Assembly (NCBI GenBank): GCA_022560025.1
Contig: JAFISE010000119.1
Span: 1 to 64,000, forward strand
Source: Stagonosporopsis chrysanthemi
Taxonomy: Eukaryota > Ascomycota > Dothideomycetes > Pleosporales > Didymellaceae
Reading direction: 5' to 3'
Length of the DNA: 64,000 nucleotides
The position numbers and the translations under genes were made by a program. The notes below the pieces were generated by a model. The model was not told the origin of the DNA and made no database searches. It saw only the letters and a list, made by a program, of their open reading frames with translations. Positions 33,162-42,751 of the stretch are shown one piece after another (position 1 is the first letter of the stretch; the number at the start of each line of letters is the position of its first letter).

Positions 33162-35048
33162 ATGTTGGTAATCAAGATGTTGTCGATTCGTGCGATGCTA
33201 GCCTCCATGCTCTTTGCAACGACCATGTCACAGTCGAGTATCGCACCTACAACCTCAATAATCTCTATGCTGGGTATGATACCAGAGTGTTCGGTAAGTG
33301 ATAGGATTTCTCGCTTGTACGATTGGATTCGGCTGACGTCTCAGGTACCATGTGTCATGGATGATCTTTTCACTTCGGGGGCTTGTCCCATGACGACAGC
33401 TGAAGAACTGGCTGCATGTGCCTGCAGCAATATCACCATACAGGCAACGCTGTCGACGTGTGTGCAGAGATCCTGTGGATCTTTCGAGCAAAACCGTCAG
33501 TACGATACCTCGTTTATCCGTGTAGGCTAACATGATGCAGAGGTGGTTGCCTTTTCCAGCAGTCTATGCGATGCATACTCCAAAGACTCTCGTGTCAACG
33601 AGTTGAAAATAGCTTCCATTATCACTGTCGTCCTCTCAACCACATTTCTTTTCCTTCGACTGTACTCGAGATGGCTGAAAACCGGTCGCCTTTGGTCCGA
33701 CGATATTTATGCTATCATTGCCGCTGTAAGTGGACTGTGCCTCAGTGGTATCTTCTGTGGCTAATAATATGGAGGTTCTTTTGATTTCTGTCGCGATTAT
33801 AATCTTGGAGATGTCTCTCAAGGGATTCGGTCTCCACTACTGGAATGTGCCAACCGCAAATGCTGTGGATCTGCTCAAGCTCTTCTACGTCTGCCAGATG
33901 CTGTATGTCGCAGTGCAGGTCTTTTCAAAGGTCGCTATACTTGCGCTTTATACTCGATTGTTCCCAGACTTCATCAAGTGGTTTAGATGGAGCATACGCG
34001 CCATGGTGGCGTTCATGGTATGTGCTGTCGATGTCATTTTGAATTTGGCTAGTCTAATCAAGTTCAGTATCTCCATGGTCTTGTTTTCTTTCTTCTTGTC
34101 GTCTTCCAATGCTTGCCAATCAAGTCTATCTGGGATAAGACTATCACAGATGCCAAGTGTCTTCCAGTCTCTGCCGTAATTGGATTCACCGGTGCAGGCC
34201 TAAGTATCATAGAGGACATCATTATCTTACTGCTTCCCTTGCCAGTTGTATGGCACTTGCAAATGAGCACGAGGAAGAAGATCGGTGTGATATTCTTAAT
34301 CAGTGTAGGATCCTTGTAAGTAATTTACAAAACACGCTTGAGGCAGTTACTTACATATCACAGTGCTTCCATTACTAGCATCATTCGACTTAGGTTCGTT
34401 GTGAAATACTCGAACTCTTTCGACTCAACCTGGGATAATGTCGACGTGATCAAATGGTCCCTTATCGAGATTCTTTCTGCCTGTATCTGCGGCAACCTGC
34501 TACCACTCCGGCCGCTCATCGAGAAGATTATGCCACCTTTCCGCTCGATATATAGCTGGTACTCCGATCGCAGATCCTCTCGCAAGTCCTCCGAGAAGAA
34601 CTCCACAGGCTACCGCAACTTCGGCTGGTTCAGTCGTGCTGGCGGATCAAACAAGCCAAAGCTGATCTCTACTCTCAACTTCACTTGGATGAGTTTGTCG
34701 CCCAATGATAGAACAGATTCAGACTGGAAGAACTCAACGAATTTGGACCAAGTCGCCATGATTTCGCCTCGGACTCCTCCACCTGCACACTTCGAGAAGA
34801 ACCTTGTTGACGTGGAAGAAGATTACTTCCCAGATGTGCCGTATGGTTTGATTAAGAAAACATCCGCAACGGTCTTGAGGTCCCAGCAATCTGAGTTGAC
34901 GAATACCTCATCTCAAATGACTGCTAGTAGCTTCGAGAGATCGAGTCGAGAGGGAAGCGAGAGAGGTCTAATACCGCCTGCGAGGGTGCATGAGCATCGC
35001 ATCTCGGGGCCGTGGAGCCGCGCATTCGCGGTGCTTGACAGACGCTGA
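33162..35048 (+). CDS. PTH11-like G-protein-coupled receptor with N-terminal CFEM domain, 547 aa
   Basis: Six exons: 33162-33293, 33345-33495, 33541-33725, 33775-34017, 34068-34315 and 34364-35048, with introns of 45-51 nt. The first intron is in frame and stop-free, so an unspliced reading would hide it. Order of parts: a signal peptide (MLSIRAMLASMLFATT), a CFEM domain with eight Cys (ECS-VPC, GAC, AACAC, STC, RSC and the last in SSSLCDAY), then seven hydrophobic helices of the fungal rhodopsin-like family (IASIITVVLSTTFLFLRLYS, MLYVAVQVFSKVAILALY, VIGFTGAGLSIIEDIIILLL, VIFLISVGSF), and a Ser-rich cytosolic tail of about 200 residues. CFEM-PTH11 receptors sense surface or host cues in plant pathogens; the ligand here is unknown. 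The in-phase junctions, including QN-Q and VGS-FASIT, support the model. Confidence 0.9.
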
Positions 35049-36770
35049 GACCTGATGTCATGCGCATACTTTAATGAGCCTAACGTAATAACCATCTGCT
35101 TCTTCATCTTATATTGTGCTTTGGCATTGTCGCAGCCATCGCAAAACAAAAGCTGCTGGCTTCGGCATACAAAGAAGTGACCGTCTACACGAAAAGCCAT
35201 TACCATGTTAATGGTTCCGGACTGATGGCCCCAGCAGACAACACTTTTTCAGCAAACTGCCCTGTGGAGCGTATTCAATTTATGCTACACCGCCGAGCCA
35301 AACTCGAAAGGGCCTTATTTACAAGTCTCTATGTCATCTTCGGCGTGCAAGACCGAGCGCAGTCACGCATAGTCGCCGCACCATCATCATGCATTATAGG
35401 GCTACAACCGCAGCATCTGCTCCCCAAGACAACGGAAATTTGCGATGACCAATTGCTATCGTCCTATATGTTGCCGCTGCAGGCGCAGGCACGAAGAGCT
35501 GAGGTTCTACGACTGCGAAAACAGGTCGATAGGCACAGAGGCTTCATCAGTCGTCTTCATCAGGATAACAAGAGCGCGTTCTTCTTCACAGGCACCTGGT
35601 ATTCTGACATACCGGCCTTCCCTCTGAGCGTCTTGCCTCACACGTCTACAGCAACTGCGGTCGAATTGGATTGAAAGCCAAGATGTAACTTGGTTAAGAT
35701 CTTCGGAAATATACCTAAGGCTCCAACATCCAAACTTCGTATAGCGTCGTATTACAGGTACATACTACAGACCATATCTTTGGTTACACTTCCGCTTACA
35801 AACAGTGTTCCGCCAACAAAATGCGAAAGCTTGCCACCGCTCTTGCGAGCTTTCCAAGAACCGCATGGTGCTTCTCGCACATGTATTTAGCTCTTGTGTT
35901 CGCAGAGTGGGAGTTACAGTAGCTGTAGGTATATGGTCTCCGGGCTAATTTGGCTATAACGGCATCGAAGGGCATGATCTCGCCGTCCCGGCAATGTAGC
36001 TTGCACATGAGCTGAAGCAATATATGAAGCATCGTGCTGCTGCTGAACAAGCATACACAAGTTTTGTTTGTCCTCGACTTCGGTTCAGTCACTACGGCAC
36101 CAAAGTCTAATACAGAGGCTGAGGTGATGGCGCGGAAGCTGGGCGATATGGCTTGACGACATCACGTCGTTCGAGGTTCTACGACAGGCTTGTCCGGTTC
36201 GTGATAAGATGGATCGATTCGCAAAAGGTCTGCTGGTTACGAGGACGCAAGCTGATTATGAAGATCGACGACTACAGCATTTTGTGGGTGAGTGCACGGT
36301 ATCTACAAAAGAGAATTAGCTTTTTAAAACAACTCCACAATCGGCCGCAATCAAAAAGAGCGTTCACCTCGAGATCGATGTGGGTGCACGTGGGAAGGAA
36401 TGACGAGGCATTCGTCCTAAAGGATCGCAAAGTCAGCTTTGATGCTTTGCGTTTCAACTAGGTAGACGGGTCACGATCAAGAGAAATTGGAAGCACGACT
36501 GGACTCATGGATTTGTTGCATCAGATGCAAAGAAGGACGAAGGCTGAGTGAGGTGCGATTGCACAGCCCTGACCGACTAGGCCGCAAGGCTGCGACCCGC
36601 ACAAGAACGGATCTCGAGCACGAATCTTGCGCTTTGTAGAATCTCAGCCGGCAATGCAAATTGTTTTGCTCTTTTGTCTTACTGGATAAATTACATTTTA
36701 GGTCGAGCCAGCCGGCCACGATATGTAGGGAGACAAAGCTACAACTGCGGCCGAAAGATTTTCCACGGAT
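35049..36770. other. 1.7-kb gene-poor stretch
   Basis: No gene supported. A plus-strand frame at 35114-35674 has no ATG and no domain. A 57-codon plus-strand frame at 36127-36297 reads like protein (DDITSFEVLRQACPVRDKM) but has a stop directly before it and no fitting splice acceptor, so it may be a gene fragment. Confidence 0.4.
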
Positions 36771-37279
36771 TCATTGGCTCGAAACCTCCACCGCGGTGGC
36801 TGTGCCATTCCATTCACTTTGATTGTCATCTAAGGCTGTAGTCACCAGCGACAGAGTATCAGACGACACCTGAATGTCGGAGTTATCGCTCACAGCCACT
36901 GGTGCCGCAGCCCCGCGTGTTGCATCCAAGGATTGCAATGAAGCATCAGCGACCCATCTAGCCCATGGTTCTGAAGGACTAGAGGCAGCTACAATTTGTG
37001 TGCCTGAATCATCTGTTCAAAACAGATGAGTTTTAAGGACTGTGCCACCTGCGCATGATACATACCATTATCAACCAGGGTCACAGTCAGCACATCGTTC
37101 ACCGGAACTTCAGCACTCTCTGTAGACTGGAAATAAGCGTTCCCGACCCAGGCACCAACTCCGGTGATTTGTTCACGAACACTAAGCCACTGTTAGCGAC
37201 GTCAAAGGCTGAGAAGCTGGGAAGCTGCTCACATCTCATCTGGGGCGGCGGCAGTGAGCAGGCTAAGCGAGTCCGACAT
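36771..37279 (-). CDS. small protein of unknown function from a three-exon gene, 134 aa
   Basis: Three exons: 37279-37233, 37181-37066 and 37012-36771. Introns are 51 nt (GTGAGC...GCTAAC...TTAG) and 53 nt (GTATGT...GAACAG). Each exon is too short to appear as a notable ORF, but the splice signals are good, both phases fit and the joined frame runs from ATG to TGA without interruption (405 nt). The product starts MSDSLSLLTAAAPDE, continues ITGVGAWVGNAYFQSTE and VPVNDVLTVTLVDN, and ends acidic and Ser/Thr-rich. I do not recognise a family. It has no signal peptide or membrane segment, is acidic, and could be a small beta-rich cytosolic protein. Isolated in a gene-poor stretch between the receptor and the 39.8-kb gene. 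The main doubt is that support is internal only. Confidence 0.6.
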
Positions 37280-39040
37280 GTTAGATCCAAGGCTTGCACG
37301 CAGAGATTTTGCGCAAGAATTTCACGGGGCCGGATGCTTCAAGCGGGCGCGTCGAGTTTATATACTCCAAAGGAATAGCCAGCAGGGCCATAGCGCACAA
37401 ACAGATACACACCGCTGTAACAACTAATACCGGGCGCTGTATCGGCAAAAGACGCATGCATACATGCTCGAGACCTATCAGTGATTGAACCTGATATCTC
37501 CGTAAGGAACCGTGACAATGCGATTGGATTGTTGAAATTGTCACAACGACAGGGATCACTTTACACGTTGGACGCGGCGAACAAAGCGAGTGCTTCAACC
37601 ATGCAAAATGATACGAGGTCTCTGATCTTTGGCTGGTGCTAGACAGTTCAATAGGGGACGGTAAGGTGAGCTGCTGCCGATCTGTCAAAGCTATGTCTTG
37701 CGTCTTCGGGTACGATGAAAAATACCTCCAATGAACGACAAGATGGTCATGTCAGTATCAAGGCATGATTTTACCATGACAAGCAATTCGTACTGGAAAT
37801 TACGGCCAGCGCCGATTTTGTTCTTTGGTCCTCGAGCCAAAGCCCTGATCGGCGCTTAGATCCAAAACCACAGGGCGAGAAACAGTCGCCGGCCTCAACG
37901 CTGCGTACCAATGGCGCGTACGGCCCGATCCACGCCGGGTGAGGCCTCGATCCCGAGTCAAGCACGGCCTGAATCAGGGCTCCCGATTCCAAGTGTTCTT
38001 GCATCCAAGTGAGTCCCGCATCCCGGTCTCAATGTTATTGCCGCATCCCCCGGCTTGTGAGCAGCATGGGGGGATCAGATATAGCGTGATCAAGCATCAC
38101 CAGAACTTGCCACTACATTCACTCGGCCCTAGTGTTTGCAAGAAGAGCTAATTACATGATCTATTGGACGTTCGCGACTTGTGCTACATAGAAATACAGG
38201 GGCTGTAGAGAAGCTATCATATGGGGCTGTAGAGAAGCTGTCATATGGGGCAGGTAGGCCTTACCGCGTTTGGCAAGTCGCTAGGAAGTCTCCCGGCTCC
38301 ACGCTGTAAGACATGGTTTGTTCACATAAGACACCAGGCTCAAGTCGCATTGCAGCATGCACTCCTACGTGACAGGGATGTTTTCCAGATCCAAATGTCG
38401 ACATCCCGCATCCTGACACAGGCATACCCCAACGACCGCTGCCCAATGCCAAAGTCGGTTTTGGAAACTTGCCGTCAAATGCCAAGGCAAAGCATCATAC
38501 CGGCAGAGGACGACCACGAGAGTTGAAGCCTTGCGAGATTGGAATTGTGGCTCGGGTGTGGGTGCCGCTACCGAGCAAGTCTGACTCACAGCGCCACAAG
38601 ATCATGATAGGTTAGCACTGTCCTTGGACAAGTATGCCAGGGCTTGCTGTCGGCTTAGCGAGCTTGGGGGATCACGCGGGCTGAGCACCGTCTCTTCGTT
38701 CGCGCTGCGCGCCGACTCGAATATCTCTCGACTCAGGTCAGCAAGGCGGAATCTGAGATCTCACCGAAGCTGCAAGGTTGGATCTTGGTCGTGGCTGACT
38801 TGGGGAGCAGCTTCAGTTCACATAGATGACGCGCTCAGCCTTCCTTACCAAGCCTTTCTGCCTCAACGTAAGCGCCCGTCACCGGTTTCGTATTGCCAGT
38901 CCGTGCCCAGCCTTCTCGTGAAATCCGACCGCAATTTCTTTTTATACGAGTATTTGTTGAACTCAACTCTGAGTGATCGAGAAGTGGACGCATAATGTGG
39001 GTGAAAGTGAAAGAAATGATGTTAGCGCGTTGAGTAGGCC
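37280..39040. other. 1.8-kb gene-poor stretch with a short tandem repeat
   Basis: Presumed promoter of the small minus-strand gene at its left end. Otherwise only short ORFs without support. The 24-bp tandem duplication is listed separately. Confidence 0.4.
38199..38246. repeat. two tandem copies of a 24-bp unit
   Basis: GGGGCTGTAGAGAAGCTATC plus ATAT occurs at 38199-38222 and again, with a single A-to-G change, at 38223-38246; a third copy begins with GGGGC. Probably a simple replication-slippage duplication in non-coding DNA. Confidence 0.85.
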
Positions 39041-39244
39041 ATGCACCTGTTCAGCCTCGTCGACCTCACCACGACTTCAACATCAGAGAATCTCAACTTC
39101 TCGAATTCCAGACCATGGTATCCCGCAAGGAAGGGCTGCACTGTTCTCCTGAAAGCAGAACTCGGCGCTCGGAAGTATGGAGAGGTCATGGTGTGCTTGA
39201 CAGAGAAGGTGGATGCCATCATCAAAGACATCTTGGACGAGTAG
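39041..39244 (+). CDS. possible small protein of 67 aa
   Basis: ATG to TAG open frame with GC-rich third positions and ordinary protein composition (ARKGCTVLLKAELGARKY, then EKVDAIIKDILDE). No family recognised. It could be a complete small gene or one exon. The opposite strand is also open across the same segment (39022-39303), so the coding strand is not certain. Confidence 0.3.
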   Translation: MHLFSLVDLTTTSTSENLNFSNSRPWYPARKGCTVLLKAELGARKYGEVMVCLTEKVDAIIKDILDE

Positions 39245-39807
39245 GGAACTGGTGGATACAAATAAGGTATGGCTACATGCTCTCGCTGCCGATGTATCAA
39301 CACTCAGAAGCTGATTGGATATGTGCTGAGCCGTCCACTGAGATTCTTCTCATGTTGCTGGCTCTTGACGCTCCGTTATGATTGAGGGCGCTCTGCATTA
39401 GCTAGCTGGACGCAAGTCCGTCACCTGTGACTCGCATATCTCTTGCTAGATTGCAAAATTCTGTAAGCATCTGTACTCGCTTAAATGTTACGCATGATCA
39501 TGAGAGCTTGTGCTCGACAGCTGGTGGTCACTTCCCAAGCCCCACAATGTTAGTGAAAGAGAGATCCACGTAATGCGCAAGCTTGACAAACAAACGATTT
39601 CCGCCTGTCAAACTCGAGCTGTCAAACTATGCCTCGAACAACCACTTCTACCTACGTCTCTACTCATGTCCGTCCCACCACCTCCCCGCGCTCCGCGCAT
39701 TGTGCCAATTATCGCACCTTACACGCCCATAGCATCCTCCCAGGTACCAGATCCACAGCTCATTCCCGGCCCTCCCGGCCCTCCCGGCCCCCCCAGGCCC
39801 TCCAGGC
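39245..39807. other. intergenic and possible 5' exon of the next gene
   Basis: Promoter and leader of the gene starting at 39808. A proline-rich GC tract at 39766-39808 reads as Gly-Pro-Pro repeats in one frame and as Pro-Ala-Leu repeats in the frame of the downstream gene. A start at 39629 joined by an intron ending at the TAG of 39731-39733 would extend the protein N-terminally; I could not decide. Confidence 0.35.
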
Positions 39808-40258
39808 ATGCACGGCAACTCCACCAAGTCGCTCGAGCAGCGCATCCACGAGCTCCTCTGGCCGTTCTGGCACCACAAGATGGAGCTTGAAGCACACCAA
39901 GACTACTCCACCGCCGTCCACGACGAGGTCAAGGCGTCGATCCTCTGCGGTATGTATACGTCTGACATTCTCATTCACCTGCTAATGCGTAGCAGAGAAC
40001 ATCGCTTGCCTCGTCCGCCACGGCCAGGTCGGCTTTGGCAAGCGCATCGACCCCGCGGACGTCTCGTTTGCGACCAAGAACTGGGCGGCCAGGGCGATTC
40101 GCAACGGCCCGGACTCTGCTGGTATCGGCGTCTTCGTCAATGGTAATAGTGTTACTCACACCATTCTTCGCGCTGCTGTGGGCAAGGACGACGATGTTCT
40201 CGATAAGTTGGGCGAGCAGGCTGAGTTGCTGCTGGAGCCGTTCTTTCCTGGCGTTTGA
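39808..40258 (+). CDS. protein of unknown function, 134-135 aa
   Basis: Two exons, 39808-39949 and 39996-40258, with a 46-nt intron whose branch site is GCTAATG. The acceptor is a tandem TAGCAG (NAGNAG), so splicing can give either SILC-ENIACLVRHG or SILC-AENIACLVRHG, one residue longer. The protein starts MHGNSTKSLEQRIHELLW, has a compact helical centre (RIDPADVSFATKNWAARAIR) and ends EQAELLLEPFFPGV. No domain, signal peptide or membrane segment recognised. Third codon positions are strongly GC-rich, supporting real coding. In-frame proline-rich sequence lies directly upstream (PALPAPPGPPG) back to a stop at about 39730, so the true start could be further upstream if there is another exon. 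Confidence 0.65.
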
Positions 40259-40817
40259 GAGAGCGTATGATTGCTTGTTCGGGTCGCTGACAGTTGAGGC
40301 AGACATATGATGCAGACAGAGATCTGCAATCGTGCTCTTGGTTTGTCGGCGCTCGAAGAAAGATTGCTGAGACTCGTTGTCCGTCGTTGCAGCAAAGTTG
40401 AATGCACGACCTGCTGTAGCGCGGCTTGGGCGCTCCCCATACCTAATCATACTTTCAATAGAAGGCTAACGCGTATCAAATCCATTCGATTCCCAATTTT
40501 ACCTTGCTCACGGTACATCCCAGTCTCCATGAAGAACACAGGTTGACGTGACAGCAGTACCTCTTGGTTGACCCACGCTCTTGACTAGTACTCTGAAGTC
40601 TTTGAATCCCCTACGCAAATGCCAGTTTGTGGAGAACAGGTGGGGTGGGAGCAATAAAGTAGCATCACGCTCGAGGTACAGCTTCATGGCAGCTTGAGCT
40701 GAATGTCAGTGGAACTTCCATATCGTGTAAAGGAGGTGCGTCAGACAAACTGACGGCATCGTAGTTGTTCATGGAAGCTTAAATCTGGACATTAACCTAC
40801 TGCTACCGTCTGACGAC
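40259..40817. other. intergenic between two convergent genes
   Basis: 3' UTR sequence of both neighbours. No gene seen. Confidence 0.5.
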
Positions 40818-41977
40818 TTAATGGATCGCCGAATCCACCCTCCCCAACCCCCCCATCTCCACCAGAATCTTAACATGCCTCTCCTTATCATTAATCAGCG
40901 CCTTGATGCCCCCCTCCACCAAGTCATCTAACTGGATCTTCCCCGTAATCATCTTCTCAGGCTGCAACTCCCCCTTGGCAAGCAACCCCACTACAGCCTC
41001 GAAATCTCGCCGCTGGTACCCCAACACAGCCGTATATTTCGCCTCACGAAAAACAAGCATATTTGGGTTAAACGGGACAGCCTTTTCCCAAATCGCGACA
41101 TTGACAACGGTCCCCTGCACGCGCACAGCCTGACACGCCGTCTCCAGACTGGCCGGCACACCGGCGCAGTCAAAGACGACATCCGGGCCCCCCTGGCCGC
41201 TCAGCTCGCGCGCCGTCTTGACGACATCGTACGTCTTGGGGTCGAGGACGTGAGTGGCGCCGAAGTTGCGGGCGAAGCGCTGCCGCGACGAGGACACCTC
41301 GCTGACAAGGATCTTATGCACGCCGCGGGCGCGCAGGCACTGGATGACTGCGAGGCCGATGGGGCCGCCACCGAGGACGAGCGCGGTGGTGTCGGGCGTC
41401 AGCGGGGCGGCGCTGATGGCGTGGTGAGCGACGCTGAGGGGCTCGACGAGCGCGGCGACGTCGAGGGGGATGGTGGATGGGAGTGTAATGATGGCGCCGG
41501 AAGGTACCACGACGTCTTCACTGAGCCCTCCGCCGCCGCCGGATAGCCCGATGAAGCCGCCGTTGTAGCACACGTTCTCGACGCCCGCGAGGCACGCGTG
41601 GCAGTCTCCGCATGCAATAGTGGGTTGGACGACGCAGTGCTGGCCGACTTGGAAACCGGAGACGTCGGGGCCCATCTCAGTGATTACCCCGGAGAATTCG
41701 TGGCCTAGAGTGATGGGGATGGTGTCGTGGGTGCAGGGGTGAGGAGTTGTAGGTGCGAAGGTTGGTCCGCCGAGGTATTCGTGCAGGTCGGTGCCGCAGA
41801 TGCCTACGTACGCCGGTGCGACCTGTTACGCTTTGTTAGCATCAAATTCATTCTTGGTCCTGTATGTGAAATGGAGAGATGAGAGCGTACTCGGACTTGT
41901 CCCGCGCCGCACTTGGCCCTCGCCACATCATCCTCAATTCTGATATCCTCTTTGCCATAGTATCTTGCTGCGCGCAT
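40818..41977 (-). CDS. zinc-dependent 2,3-butanediol dehydrogenase-like oxidoreductase, 363 aa
   Basis: Two exons, 41977-41891 and 41822-40818, with a 68-nt intron. A medium-chain dehydrogenase of the (R,R)-butanediol/sorbitol dehydrogenase group: MRAARYYGKEDIRIED start, catalytic zinc site in GICGTDLHEYLGGPTF and LGHEFSGVITEMG, structural-zinc Cys cluster CGDCHACLAGVENVC, Rossmann VLGGGPIGLAVIQC, and PDVVFDCAGVPASLETA. NAD(P)-linked oxidation of a secondary alcohol or reduction of the matching ketone (acetoin/diacetyl type) is inferred from family. No targeting signal, so cytosolic. The long open frame alone starts at MGPDVSG, but the upstream sequence to the intron is clearly conserved enzyme, so the ATG at 41977 is the start. 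Confidence 0.93.
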
Positions 41978-42751
41978 GTCTGTGTGGGGTTTGCAGTCCC
42001 AATCTTGGAGCGATAGTCGTGGTCGCTGTCGGTAGTGATAACGCTGTTGATGAACGCGCACTCAATCATGGCCGACATTCGACTCTTGTAGTAGATCGTG
42101 TAAATCACCCCTCTTCTGTTTGCTAGTACAGGTAAACACGGACCGATGGATTGCCTCAATGGCGATCTCCTGCAAGTCGGCTAATGAAAAGGGATAAGTA
42201 GCACAATAACAAAACAGCAGAAAAAAACTGGTGACACGAAAGCAGAAGGGCACCGGGCTGCTGCCCTTCTTAAAGCACAACGAAAACACCAGCTCTCGGC
42301 GTCAGCATCCGCGTCAGCCCAGCGCAACGGCACGGTTCTCTCCTGTTGCCGTGACATCGTGAGGTCGGATCTGGGTTCGTGGGCTGCAACGGGACTGGCA
42401 GGTCCGCACAGCCGTTGAGCTGTGAGTGGTGGGCGAGCCAAGCTTTGCGGGGGAGGGGTAAAGATGGAGCGAATCGGGTGCAGAGATCCGGGGTTGGCCA
42501 GTGTTCTAAAGTGGTTCTGGAAGCTGTTAATAAGGAATGCACAGTCCACTCGCATGCTCTGGAACGTTGTTCTCGGAGGATCGCCGATGTTGTTTGTGTT
42601 GATGAGATTCTAGCTGCAGATGTCGATATCGATGCTTGGCTATTCGTCCTGGTCCTAGCTGAAGCCATAAGCGCCCGTAAATGCAGTTCGAAACGCCGTG
42701 CATGCCAACAATCCTTGATGTCTTCTGGCTCAGCTTTCAAATGCGAGCCTG
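41978..42751. other. intergenic: dehydrogenase promoter and RPC4 3' region
   Basis: Two long frames overlap on opposite strands at 42270-42783 but neither has domains. The region is best read as the dehydrogenase promoter and the 3' UTR of the RPC4 gene. Confidence 0.45.

Noticed and set aside
35114..35674. 186-codon plus-strand frame after the receptor gene
   Set aside because: Starts at a non-ATG codon and has no recognisable domain; a short helical-looking stretch is not enough.
37099..37299. Alternative acceptor (AACAG) and 66-codon frame over the small three-exon gene
   Set aside because: It ends at a stop within the second exon, whereas the TTAG acceptor keeps the frame open through a further intron to a proper stop.
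38199..38246. CRISPR-like direct repeats
   Set aside because: Only two contiguous copies with no spacers, in a eukaryotic genome.
39510..39890. Collagen-like protein from the Gly-Pro-Pro reading
   Set aside because: The frame stops soon after the repeat, while the neighbouring frame continues into a well-formed exon with a proper donor.
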